Shown: piece by piece, positions 23,189 through 39,480 of the stretch
How positions within the stretch are numbered: the first letter of the stretch is position 1
Layout: each line of letters begins with the position of its first letter
From: Halocaridina rubra
Lineage: Eukaryota > Arthropoda > Malacostraca > Decapoda > Atyidae
Assembly (NCBI GenBank): GCA_037179515.1
Contig: JAXCGZ010005721.1
Coordinates: forward strand, 110,446-174,445
Reading direction: 5' to 3'
Length of the DNA stretch: 64,000 bases
Position numbers and translations under genes: made by a program
Notes under the pieces: model-generated
Database searches by the model: none
What the model was told of the DNA's origin: nothing
Seen by the model: the letters and a program-made list of their open reading frames with translations, nothing else

Positions 23189-25001
23189 CTACTCCTTCGG
23201 AGGAGAGTCCCCTTCCATCAAAACCTCGGGCAACTGTTCAGGTACAGGCTGTACTTCTGGATGTTTCTCTCTAGGTTCTCTCTTGTAAGGTAGTTCTCTG
23301 GCTGGTATTGGCACAAGAAGGCGATCCAAAGAAATTTGTCTTTTTCTTTGCTGGTAAATTTTTCTAAAATGAGACATCAGATTGTCATTCAAAATTTTCA
23401 CTGCTCTGTTGCTCACAGTTTTGTCCGGGTGATGAGTCTCAATGAAAGCCTGCACATCACTCCACTTATTAAAAATTTCTTTAAACTTTTCACCTAAAAC
23501 CTCCATCCTCTCATCCCCCTCCTACAATGATTACTCCTCTTTGGAGAGTCTTCACCTGTTCACATTGCAACTCAATCAATTCTTTAGTAGTGAGTTCTTG
23601 TTTGTGGTCCTCCACATCCTCCTTACTGACCTCCAAGCCCAAACTTTTGCCTGTGGCCACAATCTAGTTCACTATTCAAATAGCAATCTCCTGCTTGAAA
23701 TCCTCGCAGTCTCTATCAGCCACAAAACCAGGCCAAAGTTTCCTCCAGGCGGAGTTCAACGTGCAGTAAGAGACTTCCTTCCATGCCTTGTCAACGAGGC
23801 CAGTGCAGTGGAGGATATTGAAGTGATCTTTCCAGAATTCACGAAGGGTCAAATCCGTGTCGTTGTTGACCTGGAAACACCTGGCAAAAAGACCCTTTGT
23901 TTACAGCTTCTTAAAATTTGAAATGACTTCCTGGTTCATGGACTGGAGGAGAGGTGTGGTGTTGGGAGGAAGATATTTGACTTTTATGAAGTCATATTCT
24001 ATAGCATGGTCTTTTTCCAAACCTGGAGGATGGGCAGGAACATTGTCCATTCTCATAAGACACTTAAGAGGGAAACCTTTTTCCTCAAGATATTTCTTGA
24101 CAGCTGGCGCAAAAACTTCAGTCAACCATTCTATGAAGTGGATATGTACGACCCAAGCCTTGGTATGCGACCTCCACATTACAGGAAGACTAGCCTTATA
24201 CACATTATTGCACTTAAAAACTTGTGGATTTTCAGAGTGGTAAATTAAAAGAGGCTTAATCTTGCAATCCCCACTTGCATTAACTTACAATCAAAGTGTA
24301 AGCCTGTCTTTCACTGGTTTGTGGCCAGGCAGTGCCTTCTCTTGGGTTATGTAGGTATTTTTAGGCATTCTTTTCCAAAACAGTCCTGTTTCATCACAGT
24401 TAAAACCTTGCTGCGAGATGTAACCTTCACTTTCGATAAATTTACAGAATTCTAGGATATAAGCATCCAATACTTTTTGGTCCGAACTACCCACCTCTCC
24501 ATGCTTAACAACACTGAATTCCAGTTCGTCGATGAAATTTTTCAAAACAGCCTCTACTTTTTATTTTTCATAATGAGTGTGACACCAGAACGGGCAAAAA
24601 AAAAATGCCCTCATCAATAAAGGCTTAAGCACGAAGAAGACATGAAGACAAAGGAAAATAAAAGGTTATGGACAAGGCAGATATGAGGTAATGATACACA
24701 TAGGAAAAGGACAGACTGAAAGAATAATCAAAGTACCGAGGATCTAGAGATATGATAGGGTTAGGCCCTGAGATGATGATAGATCCGCTTTTTGAAGGAA
24801 GATAGGTTATAAGTCACCTGCCTTTCTATTCTTTAAAATAGTACAGATGATCGATTTTGCCATGTTATTCTGCATGGCAAGATCAGAAACACAAACACTG
24901 TTCTCATGTTTAGCTATTATTTCTTTCTTCCTTTCCACTGTAATATGTTTAAGCTTTTTAATGCCACTATCACGAATGCACTTAACTTTCTTAGGAGCCA
25001 T
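23189..25001 (-). pseudogene. Tigger-type transposase, broken
   Basis: The family cuts and pastes DNA at TA dinucleotides. The N-terminus (MAPKKVKCIRDSGIKKLKHI, then VERKKEIIAKHE) is the CENP-B-type helix-turn-helix DNA-binding region. After the LINE insertion the DDE domain resumes: FNCDETGLFWKRMP holds the first Asp, and EKALPGHKPVKDRLTL follows near 24300. LMRMDNVPAHPPGLEKDHA (about 24030) holds the second Asp. At the usual third acidic position the sequence reads LQSMNQEV (about 23920), Asn in place of Asp. The C-terminal part is at 23506-23189. Stops, frameshifts and the Asn show that it is dead. Confidence 0.88.
24571..24797 (-). mobile_element. 5'-truncated Jockey-like LINE fragment inside the Tigger
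   Basis: The reverse complement matches the last 230 bases of the LINE at 6813-10070: TCAAAAAGCGGATCTATC, ATCTCAGGGCCTA, TCTGCCTTGTCC and the terminal GGTGTCACACTCAT. It interrupts the transposase between its helix-turn-helix and DDE parts, so the Tigger was already in place when the LINE arrived. Confidence 0.8.
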
Positions 25002-25247
25002 AATGAAGGCTAGCTTAAAGTAAAATGCAAAATTAATGGAAATCTACAAGGGTGAGAACAACAAATAAACTTTACAGTGCGGGCACCAATGCATAACTGA
25101 GAGTAAGCACGTGGTCGCCCAGGCGGATATGTGTATGCGTGTTTGTACCTCAAGACTTGTTCGTGGGTCGATGCAAAATTTGTTCATAAATTGTGTTCGT
25201 AGGTTGATTTGTTCGTGGGTGGGGGCGTTCATAGGTGGAGGTTCCAC

Positions 25248-25368
<121 letters not shown>

Positions 25369-25698
25369 CAGTGATCCCTCGTTTATCGCGAGGGTTAGGT
25401 TCCGGAACCCGTCGCGATAGGTGAATTTTCGCGAAGTAGGAACGCTTAATTTATTTATTTTATTTTATTTTTATTTATTTATTTTTTTAAAGATTATTGT
25501 GACACCAGGATGGACCAGAAAATTATAAAATAAAACTGCCTTTATCAGGCTGTAAAGAGAAACAGATGGAGAGTGTAATGACTTGTCAGATGTGAAGGGA
25601 TTATAAAAGATGTGTAATGAATATCCAGCTCTCTGCTGGGTTTTAATATACCTCTGCATTACTCTCATGATGTCTATTCCAAAAATTCTCCTTAGATC

Positions 25699-25766
<68 letters not shown>

Positions 25767-25796
25767 AAAAATTTTCCTTTGATGATGATTGTGGAG

Positions 25797-25831
<35 letters not shown>

Positions 25832-25906
25832 GAATTTGTAATTAAACCATTATTTTTACAATAAATAATGTAGTTTTGGTTGAATGAACAAGAGTTAATT
25901 AAAGAT

Positions 25907-26000
<94 letters not shown>

Positions 26001-26113
26001 ATTCTATTCTACCCAACCCCCCACACTCTCTTTGTCCCAGCCAACTAGGGAGGGGCACTGTACACAGTTATTAAAGTAAATAAACCAACAGATGTACAAA
26101 CAATGATGAGCCC

Positions 26114-26181
<68 letters not shown>

Positions 26182-26217
26182 CTCCACAATCATCATCAAA
26201 GGAAAATTATTGTTGCC

Positions 26218-26273
<56 letters not shown>

Positions 26274-26552
26274 GATCTAAGGAGAATTATTGGAATAGAC
26301 ATCATGAAAGCAATGTAGAGTTATATTAAAACCCAGCAGAGAGCTGGAGATTCATTACACATCTTTTATAATCCCTTCACATCTAACAGGTCATTACACT
26401 CTCCATCTCTGTTTCTCTTTACACTGATAAAGGCTGTTTTATTTTATAATTTTTTGGCCCATCCTGGAGTCACAATACTATTAAAAAAAAAAAAAAAATC
26501 GCGATACAGTGAATTCGTGAGAGGTGAATCGCGATAGAGCGAGGGATTACTG
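25369..26552. mobile_element. Foldback element family A, copy 2 (both ends intact)
   Basis: It starts CAGTGATCCCTCGTTTATCG and ends ...AGCGAGGGATTACTG. Most of the element is an imperfect palindrome: the left block GACACCAGGATGGACC through CTCCTTAGATC (25500-25697) recurs inverted at 26276-26470. Inside are (ATT)n 25699-25764 and 25798-25830, (CT)n 25907-25996 and (AAT)n 26116-26180 and 26218-26274, in mirrored order around the (CT)n. The best example of the family; no coding capacity. Confidence 0.85.
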
Positions 26553-26689
26553 TATATATTAATTACAAGATGGTAGTACTGTAATCTAAATAAAAATGTA
26601 CTTCATCTTTAAGATACTTGAAATAACTTACCAGCTTACATGTATACTTTTTATATTTATCATTTCTCTCATTCATCTATTCTGGCAAC

Positions 26690-27250
26690 ACTGATGGTGG
26701 CAGTGAGGACGAGGATGCAAACGTTTTGTCGCACTTCCGTATCAGCTGATGCACCCTCGCACACTATTTCCCTAACGATATGACTGTATATCGAAAGTAT
26801 GTTTGTTGTTTGTTCTTAATGCGTTTTTTCAATTTCCTTCATAATATTCGATCGCAATAAGTGGTAGAAGAGGAGTAGGATGCAGGAGAACGAACCTCTA
26901 TCAGCAAACGTTTTGCTACTTCCTTATCAGCTGATGCACCCTCACAGGTTATTTCCCTGATGATATTATATTGAATATATGTTTGCTGTTTGTTCTTCAT
27001 GCTTTTTTCAATTTTCTTCATAATATCCAATCGCATTAGGCAGTATAAGAGGAGTAGGATGCGGGAGAACTAACTTCTATCAACAAACGTGTTGCTACTT
27101 CCATATCAGCTGATGCACCCTCACACGCTATTTCCCTGACGATATTAAATTGAAAATATGTTTGCTATTTGTTCTTAATGCTTTTTTTCAATTTTCTTCA
27201 TAATATCCGATTGCATTAAGCGGTAGAAGAGGAGGAGGATGGCAGAAAAG
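26690..27250. repeat. 180-bp tandem repeat, three units
   Basis: Three units of about 180 bp, starting near 26717, 26904 and 27083. Each has CAAACG..TTGC, TATCAGCTGATGCACCCTC, TATTTCCCTGA, TTGTTCTTAATGC and GGTAGAAGAGGAG. The same unit recurs within foldback family B at 30.6-33.4 kb and 41.5-42.4 kb. Confidence 0.8.
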
Positions 27251-27295
27251 TGACTCCGAGTCAGTCGATTTTTTACTAATATGAAAATTTTTGTT

Positions 27296-27502
27296 TAAAA
27301 TTTTTTTGTATGGGCGTTATTCGCAAATTTCTTATTCTGTACTATTATTTTTTGGCAGCGTTACTGCAGGGAGGGTTTATACAGTAAATGTAAAAATAAA
27401 TGTAAAATACCTATGTACATATAGGGTGATCCTACTTTGCGGAAATTCACCTATCGCGGTCGGTCCCGGAACCTAACCCCCGCGATAAACGAGGGATCAC
27501 TG
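27296..27502. mobile_element. Foldback right-end fragment
   Basis: It ends ...AAACGAGGGATCACTG followed by CA and (TA)n, and includes GGCGTTATTCGCAAATTTC and the start of the 160-bp repeat (GGGAGGGTTTATACAGTA). The left end is not identifiable. Confidence 0.6.
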
Positions 27503-27503
27503 C

Positions 27504-27534
<31 letters not shown>

Positions 27535-27574
27535 TATATATATATATATATATTATATAATATATAATATATAT

Positions 27575-27622
<48 letters not shown>
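27503..27622. repeat. (TA)n linker, interrupted
   Basis: TA repeat with several TAATA/ATTAT interruptions between two transposon ends. The interruptions suggest it is older than the pure tracts. Confidence 0.9.
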
Positions 27623-30329
<2,707 letters not shown>

Positions 30330-31339
30330 TTCTCGGAATAACGCGGAGATAGGTTCTCAGAAGTGTCGGGTTAATGGAAAATCACATGAAAAAATGAGTC
30401 ATTTTCCATAGGAAAAAATGATAATGGGCTTAGCTCGTTCCACAACCGTCCTTAGACACACTATACCAAAGATATAAGATAAGTACATCATATTTTATAA
30501 GTACATAACAAAGCAGAAAGACCTGTAGTTATTTATATTAACATGCAAATAGTGTACAGTATAAAAGATATACAGATTTACTGTACAGTAAACAAATTAA
30601 TGCACTCTATCATGCAGTGAGCAACAGGCATACACTGGGACGAGCATGGTGGCGGTAAGCACAAGGATGCAAACGTTTTGCCACCTCTGTATCAGCTGAT
30701 GCACCCTCGCATGCTATTTCCCTGATGATATTATATCGAAAGTTTGTTTGCCGTTTGTTCTTAATGCTTTTTTTTATTATTTTCATAATATCCGATTGCA
30801 TTAATTTGTAAAAGAGGAGGAGGATGGAGGAGAACGAACCAATATTAGCAAACGTTTTGCCGCTACCGTATAAGCTGGTGCTTATCACTATTCAGGCACA
30901 ATATCTTACTTATAAAATATTTATTTACTCACTCTATTTTGGGTTTATCTAATTTTCAAGATTATAGTATGTATTATTAATATTCTTTGGTTCTAAACAT
31001 TATTCTATCTTCTTTACATATCAACAGTGCTGCAGGAAATCGAGATGTAAACAAAGTCAGATGAGAGAAAAAGAAAACTATAGAATTCATTACAATGAAA
31101 ACGTATATCGGGGAAACTTAAATGAAATATATATATTCTCTGCACGCTATTTCCCTGACGATATAATATCGAAAGTTTGTTTGTTGTTTGTTCTTAATGC
31201 TTTTTTCGAACTTCATAATATCACGTTCATATAAAGTTTCGCTTGCGTGCTGTTATTAATAAAGCAAAGGGTGGTTTGTTAACAGTGCAAGGAGTTTGTA
31301 TACAGTAAAGGTAAAAATAAAAGTAAAATATATATAATA

Positions 31340-32081
<742 letters not shown>

Positions 32082-32089
32082 TAATAGCA

Positions 32090-33420
32090 TCAGGGAAATA
32101 GCGTGCGAGGGTGCATCAGCTGATACGGAAGTCGCAAAACGTTTGTGGATAGAGGTTTGTTCTCCCACATCCTCCTCCTCTTCTACTGCTTAATGCAATC
32201 GAATATTATGAGGATAATGGAAAAAAAGCATTAAGAACAAACAGCAAACAAACCATCAATATAATATCGTCAGGGAAATAGCGAGTAGGGAATACATATA
32301 TAGTTCATTTAAGTTTCCCATGTACAGGGCGATGTATGTTTTCTATGTAACGAATTGTATAGTTTTCTTTTTCTCTCAGCTGACTTTGTTTACGTTTAGA
32401 TTTCGTGCAGCATGGTCAATATGTAAAGAAGATAGAATAATGCTTAGGACCAAGGAATATTGATAATATGTAATATAATCTTGAAAATTAGATAATCCCC
32501 AAATAGAATGAGTAAATATATATTTTATGAGTAAGATATTGTGCCTGAATAGTGATAAGTATCAGCTGATACGGAAGTGGCAAAACATCTGTCGATAGAG
32601 GTTCGTTCTCCTGCATTCTCCTCCTCTTTACCGCTTAATGCGATCGAATAATATGAATAAAATTTAAAAAAAGCATTAAGAACAATCAGCAAACAAATTT
32701 TCGATATAATATCATCAGGGAAATAGCATGCGAGGGTGCATCAGCTGATACGGAAGTGGCAAAACATTTGTGGAAAGAGGTTCGTTCTACCACATCCTCC
32801 TCCTCTTCTACAGCTTAATGCGATTGAATATTATGAAGAAAATTGAAAAAAGCTTTAAGAACAAACGGCAAATAAACTTTCAATATAATATCATCAGTGA
32901 AATAGCAAGTAGAGAATATATATATTTCATTTAAGTTTCCCATGTATAGTACGATATATGTTTTCTTTGTAACGAATTGTATAGTTTTCTTTTTCTCTCA
33001 TCTGACTTTGTTTACATTTAGATTTCGTGCAGCATGGTCGATATGTAAAGAAGATAGAATAATGTTTAGAACCAAGGAATATTAATCATATGTACTATAA
33101 TCTTGAAAATTAAATAAACCTCAAATAGAGTGAGTAAATAAATATTTTATGAGTAAGATATTGTGCCTGAATAGTGATATGCATCAGTTGATACGGAAGC
33201 GGCAAAACGTATGCCGATAGAGATTCCTTATCCCGCATCCTCCTCGTCTTCTATCGCTGAATGCGATCGAATATTATGAAGAAAATTGAAAAAAAGAATT
33301 AAGAACAAACAGCATACAAACTTTTGATATCATATCATTAAGGAAATAGCGTGCGAGGGTGCATCAGCTGATACAGAGGCGGGAAAACGTTAGCATCCTC
33401 GTGCTCACCGCCACCATGCA
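32090..33420. repeat. Inverted 180-bp units in the right arm of element B2
   Basis: The units read in the opposite direction to those at 26.7 and 30.6 kb: GCGAGGGTGCATCAGCTGAT at about 32102, 32731 and 33353, and a shorter form at 32561 and 33181. Between them is a block with GTATAGTTTTCTTTTTCTC (32355 and 32979) present twice, so the right arm is itself a duplication of about 620 bp. Confidence 0.75.
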
Positions 33421-33739
33421 TATCCCAGTGTATGCCTGTTGACCACTGCATAATAGTGTTTTAATTTGTTTACTGTACAGTAAATCTGTATATCTTTTAT
33501 AAAGTAAACTATTTACATGTTAATATAAATAACTACAGGTCTTTCTGCTTTGTTATGTACTTATAAAATAAGTTTTACTTATCTTATATCTTTGGTATAG
33601 TGTTTCTAAGGACGGTTGTGGAACGAGCTAAGCCCATTATCATTGTTTCTTATGGAAAATTACTCGTTAAAATACGCGAAAATTACAATATGCGTCACTT
33701 CTGAGAACCTATCTTCACGTTATTCCAAGAAATAACTGT

Positions 33740-33915
33740 AGGTCTGCCATCTGGTGTTCTCTGTGACAAAAAGGTTCCACTAAGATTGAAGGGAAAGTTC
33801 TACCCTGTATATCTATTTCCATCACCCTCCTCCCAACACTGTTCATCCCTTCTAACGACATGACCATACCATCTTAGTCTACTTTCTTGTATATTATCTG
33901 ATATTTCTATAACTT
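33740..33915 (-). mobile_element. LINE RT C-terminal fragment
   Basis: The minus strand reads KVIEISDNIQESRLRWYGHV followed by VRRDEQ, then breaks. This is the C-terminal tail seen after the RT in arthropod LINEs of the same type as 35515-35920. Very short and decayed. Confidence 0.6.
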
Positions 33916-33959
33916 TGAGAGAAAAAATAAGAAAAAAAAAAGGGAAAGGTGGAGGGAAT

Positions 33960-33963
<4 letters not shown>

Positions 33964-34015
<52 letters not shown>
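33964..34015 (+). repeat. (CT)n microsatellite
   Basis: A 52-bp CT repeat outside any recognised element. Confidence 0.95.
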
Positions 34016-34019
<4 letters not shown>

Positions 34020-34029
34020 GCCTATTATA

Positions 34030-34205
34030 TACATAAGCCACTTTTCCCCTTATAAGGTGAGTGGCTGAGTAAAGGAATAATGCTCTGACACTCTGGGAAG
34101 AGACAGTACAGAGAAAGGTTCTTTCATTCCCTTCGCTCCGCCCCACTTAGTCTACTCTTACGACACGCAGGGGAACATGGAGGAAGTATTCTAACCCCCT
34201 CCCTC
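34030..34205. repeat. Dispersed repeat, copy 2
   Basis: Matches 60825-61010 in the opposite orientation: CCCCTTATAAGG, the GTGGCTGAG..AAAG stretch, ACACGCAGGGGAACATGGAGG and CCCCCTCCCTCA. Part of it recurs at 10371-10540. Confidence 0.6.
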
Positions 34206-34403
34206 AGGAGCTCATATGTATGTATATGTGTGAACATGTGTACATGTATGTGTATATGTATATGTATATATGTATGTATTTATATGTATATATGTATGTA
34301 TATGTGTATGTGTATGTGTATATGTATGTGTATGTCTATATGTATCAATAATTACTACTTTTGATGCATAACTCTATCTATATACAAAAGCTGTAGTAGT
34401 GAT

Positions 34404-34480
<77 letters not shown>

Positions 34481-34853
34481 TAATAATAATAATAATGATG
34501 ATAATAATAATCATGATGGTGGTAGCAATGGTTGTGATAATAGTGATAATGGATTAATTGACGTAATTCTCTCTCACGTACATAATTTGAAGGGTAGAGA
34601 AGGGGAAGGGCTTTCAGTCTTTCTCTTTCTTTTCCTTCCAAATTTATCTTCCATTATATGGCACTGTGTTTATGTGTATGTATGTATGTATGTTCAGGTT
34701 TATATGTGTACGTATATGCGATTAAGTACATGCACTTTCCTCTGCTGTGTTACCCTCAGATGACAATGATGTGTATGAGTATGCATGGATGTGTCTTTAT
34801 CTGTGGTAAGGACGAATAACTCCTTTTGCTGAAATGAATACCACAAACACACA

Positions 34854-34951
<98 letters not shown>

Positions 34952-35514
34952 TGATATGTATGGCTATGAAGCCCCAGTGGTGTTTCTATTGCTCATCTAA
35001 TTAATGCATGCATATATATGTATGTATGTGTATGTATGATGTGTATATGTGTATGTATGTGTATATGTATGTATATATATATATATGTATATATATTATA
35101 TATGTATATATATGTATATGTATGTATATGTATATGTGTATGTGTATGTATATGTATATTTACCTACTTATTATTCTAACCTGAAAATTGTTATTCTATA
35201 TCTGCTTCAAATTGTCTGCAGTAGTACCGTTGGAAAGTGAAATGTAACTTAAATGATAGCACTCAACAAGGGCTATTGAAAATATTGTCACAATGATTAC
35301 TCTTCAAGTACTCTTCAATTATTACACTATATTTTATTATTAATTACTTGCTATGATATTTAAAATTAATTGCAAATTCTATTAGTATGTTATTTATACA
35401 TAACCAAATATATTGTAATGTTTATCAACTGCAATATGACTGGGAGTGCCCATGTGCACATGTCCCCATGTACAGTTATCTGAATAAATAAAAAAATAAA
35501 AAAAATAAAAAAAT
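34206..35514. repeat. TATG-rich and other microsatellites, intron 5
   Basis: Variable TATG/TATATG repeats at 34206-34350 and 34995-35160, (AAT)n with TGA variants at 34408-34513, and (CT)n at 34853-34949. From 35160 the DNA is AT-rich and ends in a run of AATAAA-like repeats and A tracts (35480-35515), which looks like a retroelement 3' tail. No gene. Confidence 0.75.
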
Positions 35515-36011
<497 letters not shown>

Positions 36012-36027
36012 ATACTGTACTGTGTAG

Positions 36028-36220
36028 TCAACGTGGCTCAAGCGGTAGCGTCCGCGACTCTGAGGCGTCAGGTCGAGGGTTCACGCCCCGTCACGGTCTG
36101 AGGTTAGCAAGGGCATGCACTCAGGGTAACGATTACATCTGCCAAAACAAGTCCTTCGCAAGAAGGGAACCGCCCTAGCCCTTGGTAGAAAAGGGAGTCC
36201 GTGACGTAAAACCTGAACAT
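36028..36220 (+). mobile_element. tRNA-derived SINE family 1, copy A
   Basis: GTGGCTCAAGCGGTAGCG (A-box region) and GGTCGAGGGTTCACGCC (B-box region) are spaced as in a tRNA, then comes the family body and the terminal GTGACGTAAAACC. It is followed head to tail by copy B. Confidence 0.85.
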
Positions 36221-36229
36221 TTTTATAGT

Positions 36230-36425
36230 AGTCACCGTGGCTCAAGCGGTAGCGTCTGCGACTCTGAGGCGTCAGGTCGAGGATTTGCGCCCCGTCACGG
36301 TCTGAGGTTAGCAAGGGCATGCACTCAGGGTAACAATTACATCTGCCAAAACAAGTCCTTCGCAAGAAGTCAACCGTCCTAGCCTTTGGAAGAAAAGGGA
36401 GTCCGTGACGTAAAACCGGAACAAA
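36230..36425 (+). mobile_element. tRNA-derived SINE family 1, copy B
   Basis: Head-to-tail neighbour of copy A, about 200 bp later and nearly identical in sequence (GTGGCTCAAGCGGTAGCG, GGTCGAGGATTTGCGCC). The junction TTTTTATAGTA lies between them. Confidence 0.85.
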
Positions 36426-36441
36426 CAAAATATACACTGTA

Positions 36442-36633
<192 letters not shown>

Positions 36634-36714
36634 GTATATTAAAAATAAGGAATGTAATATTATTAGTGTCAACACTATCCCTGGAGGTAATTCTATGTAA
36701 ATACACAGTATTTG

Positions 36715-37628
<914 letters not shown>

Positions 37629-37770
37629 CTTCCAGCTTCTGCTCAGTAGATGCTGAGAGAATGCCACTCTCCCAACCCCAGCCCCACTCTTTTGTTACAG
37701 GACCCTTCCCAATTTCATCGACATTATCTCGTATCAGCTGAATCTCTTTAGCATCCCTTCCTTGAACAGC
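37629..37770 (-). CDS. TMF1: TMF1 coding exon 5 (residues 172-219, Trp-rich patch)
   Basis: This is a 142-nt exon, phase 0 in and phase 1 out. The acceptor is CTTTACAG and the donor GAAG/GTAAAA. It encodes a charged stretch and then EWGWGWESGILSAS. The Trp-x-Trp-x-Trp patch recalls the Trp-rich stretch in the vertebrate TMF1 N-terminal region, but the order relative to ESENFF differs, so I treat this as a likeness only. The following intron is 18.5 kb of nested transposons. Confidence 0.87.
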
Positions 37771-38381
37771 CTGTAAAGAATATATAAAAGAGCAAATAAC
37801 CATAGCAAATAATCATGACTGACGACAATGATGAAAATATGAAACGGCTTAGAAGAGTGTAAGAGTAAAATACAAAGCAAACTATTCATCAGAAGTGATA
37901 TTAATCGCAAAGGTATACATGGCTCATTGTCAGCAATACAGTGAGATATTATGAAATATTGAATATTTAATGCTTTTAGAAGAGTACAAAGAGAATAATA
38001 ATACTAGACCAAAATTAAGTTCCAAGTTTACGAGCCAGTGTTATACTCCCTGACCATTCTGACATTAATCAAGAGGATGGCCACAACCACAACAAAAAAC
38101 TTAAACAGTTACACTTCTTGCTCACATATACAATGTTTGCTACTTTTCGTGATTTTGGTATAAGATGGCATCCTCCATACTTCCCAACACTCCTTCAAAA
38201 ATTCAGGGAATAGGAGCCTTTGCCTTACAGGCCTGCCTCCAGTACTGCCATAAGGTTCCGTGAGGTAAGGTAAAGCTCATGAATCACAAACCAGCCCCTT
38301 TTAATTACCCAGAATATACTGGTAACATACCTCTCTCACTCCAAATTTAGTTTGTAATTAAGTATTTTAGTTTAGACTTAC
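37771..38381. other. Intron 4, nothing recognised
   Basis: About 610 bases between exons 4 and 5 without coding or repeat signal. Confidence 0.55.
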
Positions 38382-38542
38382 CTGTCTATCATTATCAGTT
38401 TGATACTCTTCCAGGCTAGACGTTCGTGGCTGCGTCGATACAGGACTCTTCGGTAACTGAAGACTAGGCAGACTGGTACTACTCCGAGGTGGTTGCGTGG
38501 CAACAATGTCTTTTGGAAATGAGTCTAATGTTTCAAGTTCTT
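38382..38542 (-). CDS. TMF1: TMF1 coding exon 4 (residues 118-171)
   Basis: This is a 161-nt exon, phase 1 in and phase 0 out. The acceptor is AATTTCAG and the donor CAG/GTAAGT, a near-consensus site. It encodes an acidic start (EELETLDSFPKDI) followed by a Ser/Pro/Gln/Thr-rich linker with repeated S-P-x-T and Q-P-R patterns, ending DNDRQ. It is low in hydrophobic residues and probably disordered. Confidence 0.87.
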
Positions 38543-38863
38543 CTGAAATTACAAATTCCATTGCATCATTGAATTTTATCATTGGATGAGATCACAATAC
38601 TGGCTTTGGTGAAATGGTATTATGAATAGAAAAAATTGAAGATAATCAACCAAGAGATGGATGTGCTCTGGCTTCAGCAATGCTATTTCAAAATTAAAAA
38701 ATAAAATTCATAATCTTTGCTACTGTATATATTCAACTAACAATATTAATTACCCTACTATAGAATCCAACCCAAATAAAAAAAAATGTAAGAGTGAAAT
38801 AGAAAATTAAGACAACAAAGGGGTCTTGTTTACATCAGACACATTATAACAGCAAGGACCTAC
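38543..38863. other. Intron 3, nothing recognised
   Basis: About 320 bases of AT-rich intron. Confidence 0.55.
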
Positions 38864-38968
38864 CTTCCATTTGCACCTTGCTAGAAGAGGCGTTATCAAA
38901 GAATGACCCAGTAAATGATCCCCAAAGACTTCCAACCATGGGATTAGGTGACGATTTTTCTGCAGCAT
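38864..38968 (-). CDS. TMF1: TMF1 coding exon 3 (residues 83-118)
   Basis: This is a 105-nt phase 1/phase 1 exon with acceptor TTTGCAG and donor GAAG/GTAGGT. It encodes a segment with SSPNPMVGSLWGSFTGSFF, rich in Gly, Ser and aromatic residues and ending in VQME. I recognise no domain. The call rests on phase continuity with the exons on both sides and clean splice sites. Confidence 0.85.
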
Positions 38969-39344
38969 CTGCAAAGAAAATACAGTAATTCTTCAACGAA
39001 TTCAATTAATTTTCTAATTTCCAGCTCTATAGCAATTGAAACAGTAATGCTACATATGAAATTATATAAACTGTAACTTTTTCTAATAAGATCCAATATT
39101 TCACTGAGTTCAGCAGAATGGCAACAACAATAGCAAGATTTTTGTGGTGAAAAAAAAATCTGGGAGGGACTGCTAACCCTGGGTATGAAATTCTTCCTAG
39201 CCACTCCTTATATGATTCAGTTCAAAGTATCACCAATGCCACAAATATCTTTTGATGCAAGCACAAACCAAAGCTTCAGCTCAGCAAGGACAAACGAATA
39301 CAATACTTATATTAATCATCATTTTATGCGTCACTAGTAGTCCC

Positions 39345-39480
39345 TAATATGAGGGTGGACATACACAGAATGTGGCTGAAAAATTAAGACTGGATGTCCT
39401 TCCTAGTGCCCCACAGTCGGCTTGATCTGTTAACTCCAGACTAGAGAACTCTGACCACTCAGCCGTTATGGTCCCGCAAA
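39345..39480 (-). mobile_element. tRNA-derived SINE fragment, family 3
   Basis: The minus strand reads GGGACCATAACGGCTGAGTG GTCAGAGTTC (tRNA-like A-box region), then GTGGGGCACTAGGAAGGACA TCCAGTC, a body segment seen in invertebrate SINEs. It lies in intron 2. Confidence 0.55.

Noticed and set aside
23003..23293. Poly-Gly/poly-Glu frame
   Set aside because: A (GGA)n tract inside the Tigger element; not a gene.
36028..36100. A functional tRNA gene
   Set aside because: A and B boxes are present, but the sequence is repeated with a long SINE body and the stems do not all pair well by eye, so it is a SINE head.
36081..36437. 118-codon minus-strand frame
   Set aside because: It lies across the SINE dimer and has no protein similarity.
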